Source of the DNA: DATGMB01 sp035293845
Lineage (GTDB): Bacteria > Acidobacteriota > Terriglobia > Bryobacterales > Bryobacteraceae
Direction of reading: 5' to 3'
DNA: 22,224 nt
NCBI GenBank assembly: GCA_035293845.1
Contig: DATGMB010000192.1
Span: forward strand, 1 to 22,224
Part shown: positions 6,684 through 13,520 of the stretch, one piece after another
How the letters are laid out: every line of letters begins with the position of its first letter
Position numbering within the stretch: the first letter of the stretch is position 1
Notes under the pieces: generated by a model
Database searches by the model: none
The model's input: the letters and a program-made list of their open reading frames with translations, nothing else
Told to the model about the DNA's origin: nothing
Position numbers and translations under genes: made by a program

Positions 6684-7862
6684 ATGGGGCGGCTTAATAA
6701 GCAGTTGGATCCGACGCAGACGGGCTTTGAAGCCGAAAAACTCGAGTCGGATCTCCGTAAACGCATCGTGGGCCAGGACGAGGCGATTCAACAAATCATC
6801 AACATTTACCAAACCAACCTTGCGGGGATGTCGAGCCCGGGACGGCCGATCGGCAATTTCCTGTTCCTCGGCCCGACGGGCTCCGGAAAAACGCGTCTCG
6901 TCGAAGCCACCGCCGAGAGCCTGGTGGGGGACGCCCGCGCTGTCATCAAAATCGACTGCGCCGAATTCCAGCACAGCCACGAGATCGCCAAGTTGATCGG
7001 TTCGCCGCCGGGCTACCTCGGGCACCGGGAAACGCACCCGCTGCTCAGCCAGGAAGTCCTGAACCAATATCACACGGAGAAGATGAAGCTGAGCTTCGTC
7101 CTCTTCGACGAGATCGAAAAGGCCAGCGACGCGTTGTGGAACCTGTTGCTCGGAATTCTCGATAAAGCCACGCTCACGCTCGGCGATAACCGCCGCGTCG
7201 ATTTCTCCCGCGCTCTGATTTTCATGACCAGCAACCTCGGGGCTGCGGAGATGAGCTCGATCCTTCGACCCAATCTGGGCTTCGCCGCCTGCGAGCAGGA
7301 GCGCAAGCACGCGGAGGGCCTGGTGGACGAGAAGCTGAACGACAAGATCGGCCGCGCCGGCATCGAAGCGGCCCGGCGCAAGTTCACGCCGGAGTTCATG
7401 AACCGCATCGATAAGACCGTGGTGTTCCGGCCGTTGGGCGAGCCGGAGTTGCGCAAGATCCTGGTCCTGGAGCTGAACGTTGTGCAGCAGCGGATTTTCA
7501 GCTCGGCCAACGGAGCCCCGTTCGTCTTCTCCCTGACCGATCCGGCGAAGGACTTCCTGCTCCGCGAAGGCACCGATATGAAGTACGGCGCGCGGCACCT
7601 CAAGCGGGCGATCGACCGCCATCTGGTGCATCCGCTGTCGAACCTCATCGCCACCGAGCAGGTGCGCGGCGGCGACCTCGTGCGCGTCGATTTCGAGGCA
7701 TCCACGAGCCGCCTGACCTTCTTTAAGGAGGCCGAAGATATGCCGGCCTATGCGATGGTGCAGATGGTGGATACTTCCATCGCCCCGCCGCTCGGCGCGT
7801 TCACTGCCGGCGCCACTGCCGAACAGCCTCGCGCCGCCAACGCCGGCCGCACGCGGAGATAA
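6684..7862 (+). CDS. Stand-alone AAA+ ATPase of the ClpB/ClpA second-domain type
   Basis: This 392-residue protein is built on one HSP100-type AAA+ module. It has RIVGQDEAIQQI at 27-38, Walker A GPTGSGKT (63-70), pore loop GYLG (110-113), Walker B VLFDEIEK (139-146), sensor 1 MTSNLG (181-186), a likely arginine finger in FMNRID (Arg241), and sensor 2 GARHLKR (302-308). The ClpB D2-small (lid) domain covers about 250-340. It lacks the Clp N-domain, the first AAA domain, the ClpB middle domain and any zinc-binding ClpX domain. It probably forms a hexamer that remodels or unfolds proteins; the substrate is unknown. An alternative in-frame ATG at 6642 is less likely given the sigma-54 promoter. 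The C-terminal 40 residues are low complexity. Confidence 0.88.
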   Translation: MGRLNKQLDPTQTGFEAEKLESDLRKRIVGQDEAIQQIINIYQTNLAGMSSPGRPIGNFLFLGPTGSGKTRLVEATAESLVGDARAVIKIDCAEFQHSHEIAKLIGSPPGYLGHRETHPLLSQEVLNQYHTEKMKLSFVLFDEIEKASDALWNLLLGILDKATLTLGDNRRVDFSRALIFMTSNLGAAEMSSILRPNLGFAACEQERKHAEGLVDEKLNDKIGRAGIEAARRKFTPEFMNRIDKTVVFRPLGEPELRKILVLELNVVQQRIFSSANGAPFVFSLTDPAKDFLLREGTDMKYGARHLKRAIDRHLVHPLSNLIATEQVRGGDLVRVDFEASTSRLTFFKEAEDMPAYAMVQMVDTSIAPPLGAFTAGATAEQPRAANAGRTRR

Positions 7863-7866
7863 GGTG

Positions 7867-7911
7867 CAGCGCGGCCGGGCATGCCTCCGGGCACGCCCGG
7901 CCGCGCTGTTT
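7867..7911. terminator. Strong hairpin terminator between convergent genes
   Basis: A 19-bp stem (7867-7885 with 7890-7908, one G-T pair) closes on a TCCG loop and is followed by TTT on the forward strand. It lies between the stops of the convergent AAA+ and desaturase genes, so it can serve both directions. Confidence 0.8.
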
Positions 7912-7921
7912 CAGAGAGCCG

Positions 7922-8779
7922 TCAGGCCGCCTGCTGCTCGGTGACCCGGCTTGCGACGGTCGCGACCTTGATGTTCCGGGCGATGCCGGCGGCTTTGAGC
8001 GCCTTGATCAGCAGCCAGGAGGGATCGAACTCGTACCAGGCGAGTCCGTGGCGGGCCGAGGTCGGATGGGCGTGATGATTGTTGTGCCAACCCTCGCCGA
8101 ATGAGATGAGCGCCACCCACCAGTTGTTTCGAGAGTCGTCCCGCGTAGCGAAGCGCCGCGCTCCCCACATGTGCGTGGCCGAATTCACCAGCCACGTGGC
8201 ATGAAGCCCCGCCACAATCCGCAGGCAATTCCCCCAGAGCACCATCGGCAGCCCGCCAAAGGCGTAAAGTATGGCCGTCAATGCCAGAATTGGCGCCCAG
8301 TGGTAATTATTCAGCCAGATGTAGAAGGGATACTTGGCGAGATCGGGCGCGTAGCGCGCCATCATCCGGGTGTTGTTGTGGTTGGTCTCGCCGAACAGAA
8401 TCCAGCCCACGTGAGACCAGAACGCCCCATCACGCGGCGAATGCGGATCGCCCGGCTGATCCGAATTCTGGTGGTGGATGCGGTGCGTGGCCACCCAGAA
8501 CAGCGGTCCGCCCTCCAGCGTGAGGGTCGCGAACAGCGCGAAGGCGTACTCGATCCACCGGGGCACTTTATAAGAGCGGTGCGTGTGCAACCGGTGGTAC
8601 CCCATGCTGATCCCCAGGCCGACGGCGATGTAGTAGAGCGCCACCGCCACGGCCAGCCGCTTCCAGCTAAAACAGAAAAGGGCGCCGACCGCGCCGATGT
8701 GAAGTATGATCAGGACCAGAGTCGTGAACCAGTTCAGGCCCTGCCGCTTGGCGTAGAACGCCGGAGTGTCTTTGTGCAT
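7922..8779 (-). CDS. Acyl-CoA/acyl-lipid desaturase (delta-9 type)
   Basis: This 285-residue integral-membrane di-iron desaturase introduces a cis double bond into fatty acyl chains and so adjusts membrane fluidity. The three histidine boxes are present: HRLHTH (62-67), HRIHH (99-103) and HNNHH (232-236), plus the extra ligand His203 in NSATHMWG. Four hydrophobic segments are visible (about 17-37, 43-60, 76-96, 162-198). The length matches bacterial stearoyl-CoA desaturase-like enzymes that lack a fused cytochrome b5. AGGA stands just before the ATG at 8779. The gene is alone on its strand and divergent from the FmdB-type gene. On the reverse strand TTACAAT (8815-8821) is a possible -10 element. 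Electron donor genes are not adjacent. Confidence 0.93.
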   Translation of the reverse strand: MHKDTPAFYAKRQGLNWFTTLVLIILHIGAVGALFCFSWKRLAVAVALYYIAVGLGISMGYHRLHTHRSYKVPRWIEYAFALFATLTLEGGPLFWVATHRIHHQNSDQPGDPHSPRDGAFWSHVGWILFGETNHNNTRMMARYAPDLAKYPFYIWLNNYHWAPILALTAILYAFGGLPMVLWGNCLRIVAGLHATWLVNSATHMWGARRFATRDDSRNNWWVALISFGEGWHNNHHAHPTSARHGLAWYEFDPSWLLIKALKAAGIARNIKVATVASRVTEQQAA

Positions 8780-8814
8780 TCCTGGCTACCACGGTAGCAG
8801 GCGGCAAGCCCTGA

Positions 8815-8821
8815 GCATTGT
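8815..8821 (-). promoter_or_regulatory. Candidate -10 element for the desaturase gene
   Basis: TTACAAT on the reverse strand lies about 35 nt upstream of the ATG at 8779. The matching -35 position is poor, so this is only a candidate. Confidence 0.3.
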
Positions 8822-8899
8822 AAGACTTATGTAATCTCCAGGTGCGCCAGGGCAACTTCCGCGGGCGAGCACCGGGGCGTTATCCTGGAGGCGGGACCT

Positions 8900-9079
8900 A
8901 TGCCTCTCTATGAATATCGCTGCCGGAAGTGCGGACAGCGCTTCGAGTTGCTGCGCCGGATGCAGGATGCCGACCGCGAATTGGTCTGCCCGGAGTGCCG
9001 CTCGCAGGAGGTGGAGCGGCAATTTTCGACCTTCGCCGCGGGCGGGTGCGCGACAGGCGGATCGGGCCGCTTCACCTGA
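8900..9079 (+). CDS. FmdB-family zinc-ribbon protein, 59 residues
   Basis: This small gene encodes MPLYEYRCRKCG at its N-terminus, the hallmark of the FmdB/CxxC regulatory family, with two CxxC pairs (Cys8/Cys11 and Cys30/Cys33) forming one zinc ribbon, and a Gly-rich tail with an extra Cys50. GGAGG 8 nt upstream supports the start. Members are 60-110 residues long and were named from a putative regulator of formamidase in Methylophilus; the real role of most is unknown. The gene is divergent from the desaturase gene and is probably monocistronic. Confidence 0.85.
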   Translation: MPLYEYRCRKCGQRFELLRRMQDADRELVCPECRSQEVERQFSTFAAGGCATGGSGRFT

Positions 9080-9123
9080 GCGCGATAACGCGGCTGGTCC
9101 GGCCGCCGATTTCGCTCCGCAGA

Positions 9124-9182
9124 AACGCGGAGACCACTGAGATTTGCGTTGTACTCCGCGGAATCTCCGTGATCTCCGCGTT
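9124..9182. repeat. 59-nt intergenic palindromic repeat
   Basis: AACGCGGAGACCACTGAGATT (given in parts: 9124-9133 perfect 10-nt arm, 9134-9144 inner arm) pairs with 9162-9182, giving a 21-bp stem with two mismatches and a 17-nt loop. The composition (repeated CTCCGCG/CGCGGAG words) resembles interspersed palindromic elements in intergenic regions of large bacterial genomes. It lies between the FmdB-type gene and the convergent small secreted protein gene and could also act as a bidirectional terminator. Confidence 0.6.
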
Positions 9183-9212
9183 GAAACTCAAGACACGGTC
9201 ACCGCCGCGCTG

Positions 9213-9515
9213 CTAATGAATGCCCACGCGGACCGATCGCATCGCGCGCGTGTTCGGATTCATCGCGCACGAGAACGTAACGGGTCTCCGCGTCAGTCCG
9301 CGCCGGGCGCTCCCGGTGCCCGAGATCAGCGACGAATTGGGTCCGGTTGCCTGGTGCATGCTGTTCACCCTCATGCGGCGAAAGCCCTGCCGCCACAATT
9401 GGCTGCTCACCGCCGAGCGGCAGGCCCACATGTCGGACGTGGCTGCATGGGTGACAGGCAGCGAAACCATCATCAGTGCGGCTCCCGCGAGAGTCGATAA
9501 GAGCAGTTTCTTCAT
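9213..9515 (-). CDS. Small secreted basic protein, unknown function
   Basis: This 100-residue protein has a clear Sec signal peptide (MKKLLLSTLAGAALMMVSLP, cleavage near THA at 24). The mature part of about 76 residues is basic, with two cysteines (CRSAVSS and FSCAMNP) that could form a disulfide, and a SGTGSARRG turn. GAGGTG about 6 nt before the ATG at 9515 supports the start. I recognise no named domain; the pattern of an early Cys, a GxGxxRR turn and an FxC strand is that of small periplasmic proteins of unknown role. It is divergent from the alpha/beta hydrolase gene and faces the palindromic repeat at its 3' end. Confidence 0.62.
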   Translation of the reverse strand: MKKLLLSTLAGAALMMVSLPVTHAATSDMWACRSAVSSQLWRQGFRRMRVNSMHQATGPNSSLISGTGSARRGLTRRPVTFSCAMNPNTRAMRSVRVGIH

Positions 9516-9546
9516 AAAACACCTCTATGGGCTCAAACTGCACGTA

Positions 9547-9577
9547 TTTCGCCATGCGAAACCGCACGTTCGCGTGC
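9547..9577. promoter_or_regulatory. Two adjacent dyads between divergent genes
   Basis: TTTCGC-CAT-GCGAAA (9547-9561) and GCACG-TTCG-CGTGC (9564-9577) are perfect short inverted repeats side by side in the 125-nt gap between the divergent small secreted protein and hydrolase genes. They could be operator sites or RNA hairpins; no regulator is identified. Confidence 0.28.
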
Positions 9578-9640
9578 ATCCGCTGCCCTGTGCATTCGCC
9601 GCCGTTCTCATCCCGCCGCGCGCTGTACTACCGTATATCC

Positions 9641-11377
9641 ATGCGTGCTTCGATCTTTCTGCTCCTCGCGAGTTGTGCCGCACAGGCGCAGATTCCGGCG
9701 CAGGACGCCCGCAACCTCGACCCGCCCAATACCGATACCCACTTCCGCCCCGTGGCCCATACCAGCCTTGCCGGGTGGGAGGCCCGCAAGCAGCATCTGC
9801 GCCGCCAGATCCTCTCGGCCGCCGGCCTGATGCCGCCCTGGGCGAAGTCGGAGCTCCATCCGCAGATCTTCGGCCGCATCGAGAACCGCGATTATTCAAT
9901 TGAAAAGGTTCTGATCGAGACCTTGCCCGGTTATTATCTTGGAGGCAATCTCTACCGCCCGCTGCGGCCTGCCCCGGCCGGCGGGTTCCCTGCCGTCCTC
10001 TCGCCACACGGCCACTGGGCCTACGGGCGCCTGGAGAACACGAATATCACGTCCGTCCCGGGCCGCTGCATTACGCTCGCGCGGCAAGGCTACGTCGTCT
10101 TCTCCTACGACATGGTGGGGTACAACGACACGATCCAGACGCCCCACGATTTCGGCGACAAGCCGGTCGAGCAGCTTTGGGCATTCGGCCCGCTGGCCCT
10201 GCAAACCTGGAACTCGATCCGCGCCCTCGATTTCATCGAATCGCTCGCGGGCGTGGACCGGCGGCGCATCGGCATCACCGGCGCTTCGGGCGGCGCCACC
10301 CAGACCATGATCCTCGACGCGATCGACGACCGGATCCAGTTCGCCGCGCCCGCCAACATGGTCTCCTTCATCATGCAGGGCGGCTCGCTTTGCGAGAACG
10401 CGCCCAACCTGCGGATCGGCACGAATAACGTCGAGATCGCCGCCATGCTGGCGCCCAAACCCCTGCTCATGACCGCCGCCACCGAGGACTGGACACGCCA
10501 CATGATGCAGGAGGAATACCCCGCCGTACGCGCCATTTACCAGCTCTACGGCAAGCCGGAGAACGTCGAGGCCCTGCTGCTCGAAGCGCCGCACAATTAC
10601 AACAAGGCGAACCGCGAGGCTATGTACGGGTTCTTCGGCAAGCACGTGCTGGGAATCGCGGACCGATCGAAGCTCGCCGAACCTTCGTTTCACGTCGAGA
10701 AGCTCGAGGACATGCTGGTGCTGCACAACCGCACTCTGCCCGCGGGCGCCCTCACCTTCGAGAAGCTGTTCGCCGAATGGGTGCGGATGTCGCGCGAGCA
10801 GACCGGAAACGAGCGCGAGCGCCTGACGTATGCGCTCGCGGCCGAGTGGCCGGAACATGTGGCGGCCGAAACCGCGGGGGATCGCATCGTGCTCGGCCGT
10901 CCCGGTAAAGGCGACCGCGTACCCGGAATCTGGATCGAGGGCGCCAAGCCTGCCGCGCTCCTCGTGCATGGCGAGGGAGCCGACGCCGCGATGAAGACGC
11001 CTGAGGCTGCGCAGTTGCGCCGGCAGGGGCGCGCGATCCTCGCCATCGACGCGTTTCAGACCGGCAGCGCCGTGGCCCCGCGCAACCGCGGCGTCAAAAT
11101 GTTCCTGACGTTCAACAAGAGCGACGATGCCGAGCGCGTCCAGGATATTCTGACCGCGCTCGCCTGGCTGGGCACGCCCCATACCCGGCTGATTTGCACC
11201 GGCAAAGCCGCCGTCTGGTGTACCTTCGCCGCCGCTGTGGCGCCGGTTTCCCCGGATTTGGAAGCCGATCTGGGCGCTTTTAAAGGCTCGGACCAGGACT
11301 TTATCGACACTTTTTTCGTCCCCGGCATCCAGCGCGCGGGCGGACTCCAGGCGGCGCTGCGGCTGGTGCGCAGGTGA
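9641..11377 (+). CDS. Secreted alpha/beta hydrolase (acetyl-xylan-esterase/dienelactone-hydrolase-like)
   Basis: This 578-residue protein has a short signal peptide (MRASIFLLLASCAAQAQ, cleavage about 16). The core hydrolase is at about 90-335, with the nucleophile elbow GASGG (Ser216), a likely acid Asp283 (ATEDWT) and His318 (APHNYN). SPHGHW (121-126) may shape the oxyanion hole. Beyond the core is an additional C-terminal region (about 340-578) with a second alpha/beta-like segment (PAALLVHGEGADAA, ILAIDAFQTG) lacking an obvious second triad. Such large secreted hydrolases are common in Acidobacteria and are usually thought to act on esterified plant polysaccharides, but the substrate here is unknown. 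The frame is open upstream of 9641, but the signal peptide sets this start. Its stop is 13 nt from the convergent HD-GYP gene. Confidence 0.85.
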   Translation: MRASIFLLLASCAAQAQIPAQDARNLDPPNTDTHFRPVAHTSLAGWEARKQHLRRQILSAAGLMPPWAKSELHPQIFGRIENRDYSIEKVLIETLPGYYLGGNLYRPLRPAPAGGFPAVLSPHGHWAYGRLENTNITSVPGRCITLARQGYVVFSYDMVGYNDTIQTPHDFGDKPVEQLWAFGPLALQTWNSIRALDFIESLAGVDRRRIGITGASGGATQTMILDAIDDRIQFAAPANMVSFIMQGGSLCENAPNLRIGTNNVEIAAMLAPKPLLMTAATEDWTRHMMQEEYPAVRAIYQLYGKPENVEALLLEAPHNYNKANREAMYGFFGKHVLGIADRSKLAEPSFHVEKLEDMLVLHNRTLPAGALTFEKLFAEWVRMSREQTGNERERLTYALAAEWPEHVAAETAGDRIVLGRPGKGDRVPGIWIEGAKPAALLVHGEGADAAMKTPEAAQLRRQGRAILAIDAFQTGSAVAPRNRGVKMFLTFNKSDDAERVQDILTALAWLGTPHTRLICTGKAAVWCTFAAAVAPVSPDLEADLGAFKGSDQDFIDTFFVPGIQRAGGLQAALRLVRR

Positions 11378-11390
11378 CAACCGCCAGCCG

Positions 11391-12101
11391 CTACGCGGCC
11401 CCGACGTATGCCTGCAGTGCCCGCAGGCCGCGGCTCGAATGGGCGGTGTAGTCGTCGGCGCGGGAGATTACGGCCGGGTGCAGCCGGATGAACAGCTTCA
11501 TCAGCTCCGGATCGCGCCATCCGCGGTCGGTTTCCTCCTGCATGAGGCGCAGCGCCTTCGAAATCTCCATCGCCGGCTTGTACGGCCGCGCATTGGTCAG
11601 CGCATCGTAAATATCGGCCACCTGGACGATGCGCGCCAATTGCGGGATCTGCCCGCCGCGCAGGCCGTCCGGATAACCCGTGCCGTCCCACCGCTCGTGG
11701 TGGTGCCGGATAATCGGCAGCACCGGCGCCAGCGACTTCACGTGGCGGCAGATTTCCTCGCCCCGCACCGCGTGGCTGCGCATGACCACCCATTCCGCGG
11801 CGGTCAGCTTGCCCGGTTTGAACAGGATCGAATCCGGGATCCCCACCTTGCCCACATCGTGCAAATATCCGCCCTGGTACAGCGTCAGCAGGGATTGGCG
11901 GTCCAGCCCCAGCGCGATCCCGATGCTGACGCTGATGAACGCCATCCGCGCGCAATGGCCGCTGGTCTGGCAGTCCCTCTGTTCGACGGCCTGCGCCAGT
12001 GCGAACAGAATTTCCTCGGTCGATTTTTCGCCGCCGCCCGCGGCGTCCCCCCGGTACGGCAACCGGGTGGTGCAGATTCGTTTCTTAACCGTTCGCGCCA
12101 T
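11391..12101 (-). CDS. HD-GYP domain phosphodiesterase (c-di-GMP type)
   Basis: This 236-residue protein is almost entirely an HD-GYP domain (about 28-215), which typically hydrolyses cyclic di-GMP to GMP or pGpG. The metal and signature residues are HDVGKVGIPD (His81-Asp82), His110, HHERWDGTGYPDG (His134, His135 and GYP at 142-144) and Asp163 in VADIYDAL. It lacks the receiver or membrane-sensor domain that usually precedes HD-GYP, so its control must come from expression or partners. No strong ribosome site is visible before the ATG at 12101. It lies 63 nt downstream of the matrixin gene on the same strand and may be its operon partner. Hydrolysis is inferred from conserved residues. Confidence 0.9.
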   Translation of the reverse strand: MARTVKKRICTTRLPYRGDAAGGGEKSTEEILFALAQAVEQRDCQTSGHCARMAFISVSIGIALGLDRQSLLTLYQGGYLHDVGKVGIPDSILFKPGKLTAAEWVVMRSHAVRGEEICRHVKSLAPVLPIIRHHHERWDGTGYPDGLRGGQIPQLARIVQVADIYDALTNARPYKPAMEISKALRLMQEETDRGWRDPELMKLFIRLHPAVISRADDYTAHSSRGLRALQAYVGAA

Positions 12102-12164
12102 TCTTATGGAAATATCGGCGGAATTGTTTGAAATCCACCGTACTAAGGTGAAATTCCCGGAAAT

Positions 12165-13448
12165 TTAGTGCCGAACGACCGTGAGCGCCCGCCACGCCGA
12201 GTTGCCCGCCGCATCGTAGGCCCGTACCGTCACCACCGTGTCTCCCACCAGCACCGGCACGACCGCCGACCACGCCGCCGTCCCGGTTGCCGTCCCGGCG
12301 TCGCCGTTCGACGTGCTCCACCGGACCACCGCCGCCGTGGCCGTCCCGCTAATGGCCAGGGTCGCGGACGTCGTGGCGACGATGGTAGTCGCCGGGTTCG
12401 TGATCGTCAACGCCGGCGCGGCGCCGGCGGGCGGCGGCGGGTTCGGCGCCGGAGTGGGCGGCGCTGGAGCCGGCGGTGGCGCCGGACTGGGCGGCGGCGT
12501 GGGACTGGGAGTGGGGCTGGGCGCCGGGCTGGGCGGCGGCGTGGGGCTCGGAGCCGGGCTGGGGCCCGGAGCCGGCGGATTCGCGGCCGCTCCGTACAAC
12601 TGCTGGATTCCGGCAATATCGTCCGAAGTCAGGCCGCTCGCCATCCGGTAATACGGGTACATCACCGCGCCCGGCTGGTCCGTGTGTCCGAGCCCCAGCG
12701 CATGCCCCGCCTCGTGCAGCGCCACCGTGAACAGGTCCACGTCGCTGCCCACGTGCCAGTTCTCATCGCTGTTGAAGTGCATGTCGCCCGCCAGCGATTC
12801 CGTGTTCGGGGGCGCCGGGTAAAACGTGTGCGCGAGGACCGCGCCCCAGGGCTGGAACGGATACGGATCGCCGTGCGCGCCGCTCGCGAAAAGGATATTG
12901 ATCGTGCGGTCGGAAGTGGCGCTGCCTCCCTGGGCCAGCGTTACGTTGGCGTATTTCTCCCATTCGCGGAACGCCCGCTCGATTTCCTCCTGCGCCGTCG
13001 CGGCGTCGATCTTATTCGAGAGGCTGCTGAAAAAATACTGCAGTGACACCGCCCCGCTCGCGTCCGGCGGCCATCCCGCCACCGTGGCATAATCCGCCGC
13101 CTGCGCGCCCGTATTCAGGAACGGCCCGGGACACGAATACACCCGGTTGCCGAGCATCAGGTCCACCGATGCCGGCACGATACGCTCCACCTCGTCGAGT
13201 TTCGCCACGCGCTCCAGCCGCACCCGCGGGCCTGCCGCGAGCAGATGGCCGGGCAGCAGATCCGGATGCCGCAACAGCTCGAACCCATTCTCCGTCAACA
13301 CGTTGCGCACACGCTCGGCCGGCGCGCCCGGATGCAGCACGATCAGATAGGCGGGTCCGCCGCCGCGTTGCACACGCGGACTGATCTTCTCCTGCCCCGG
13401 CGCCGCCTGCACAAAGAGCAGGAGCGCCAGGACCGCAAGGTTTTGCAT
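12165..13448 (-). CDS. Secreted matrixin-like zinc metalloprotease (M10) with Pro-rich linker
   Basis: This 427-residue protein has a signal peptide (1-18). Residues 33-95 resemble a subtilisin/I9-type prodomain (AYLIVLHPGAPAERVRNVL, then an ending like RLERVAKLDEVERIVP). The M10 catalytic domain (about 130-287) carries HEAGHALGLGH (245-255, three zinc ligands), the Met-turn AVMYPYY (Met263), and matrixin structural sites GDPYPFQPWGAVLAHTFYP and GDMHFNSDENW. A Pro/Ser/Ala linker of about 50 residues (291-343, repeats of PSPAPSPTPP) leads to a C-terminal Ig-like domain (about 344-427). It probably acts outside the cell on proteins. No cysteine-switch motif of the PRCGVPD type is seen. It is divergent from the NHL gene and upstream of the HD-GYP gene. 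Confidence 0.9.
   Translation of the reverse strand: MQNLAVLALLLFVQAAPGQEKISPRVQRGGGPAYLIVLHPGAPAERVRNVLTENGFELLRHPDLLPGHLLAAGPRVRLERVAKLDEVERIVPASVDLMLGNRVYSCPGPFLNTGAQAADYATVAGWPPDASGAVSLQYFFSSLSNKIDAATAQEEIERAFREWEKYANVTLAQGGSATSDRTINILFASGAHGDPYPFQPWGAVLAHTFYPAPPNTESLAGDMHFNSDENWHVGSDVDLFTVALHEAGHALGLGHTDQPGAVMYPYYRMASGLTSDDIAGIQQLYGAAANPPAPGPSPAPSPTPPPSPAPSPTPSPTPPPSPAPPPAPAPPTPAPNPPPPAGAAPALTITNPATTIVATTSATLAISGTATAAVVRWSTSNGDAGTATGTAAWSAVVPVLVGDTVVTVRAYDAAGNSAWRALTVVRH
12427..12582. repeat. In-gene degenerate tandem repeat coding a Pro-rich linker
   Basis: About 155 nt of G-rich (forward strand) degenerate tandem units encode the PSPAPSPTPP-type linker of the matrixin on the reverse strand. 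Near-identical blocks such as GGGCTGGGCGGCGGCGTGGG recur. Such tracts are prone to length change between strains. Confidence 0.7.
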
Positions 13449-13501
13449 TGTGGTGAGGCTCCGTTATTCCTTTTCGGAGAATCCTGAGAGCTTTTTGAAT
13501 G

Positions 13502-13519
13502 CGACCGCACTAGTGGTCG
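13502..13519. promoter_or_regulatory. Imperfect dyad just before the NHL gene start
   Basis: CGACC (13502-13506) and GGTCG (13515-13519) flank a central ACTAGT one nucleotide before the ATG at 13521. It could be an operator or a start-covering hairpin; function is not supported otherwise. Confidence 0.22.
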
Positions 13520-13520
13520 A

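Noticed and set aside
9896..11380. Reverse open frame opposite the alpha/beta hydrolase gene
   Set aside because: Shadow frame; the forward frame has a signal peptide and catalytic triad.
12427..12582. Possible CRISPR-like or minisatellite array
   Set aside because: Units are short, in frame with a Pro-rich protein linker, and have no unique spacers.
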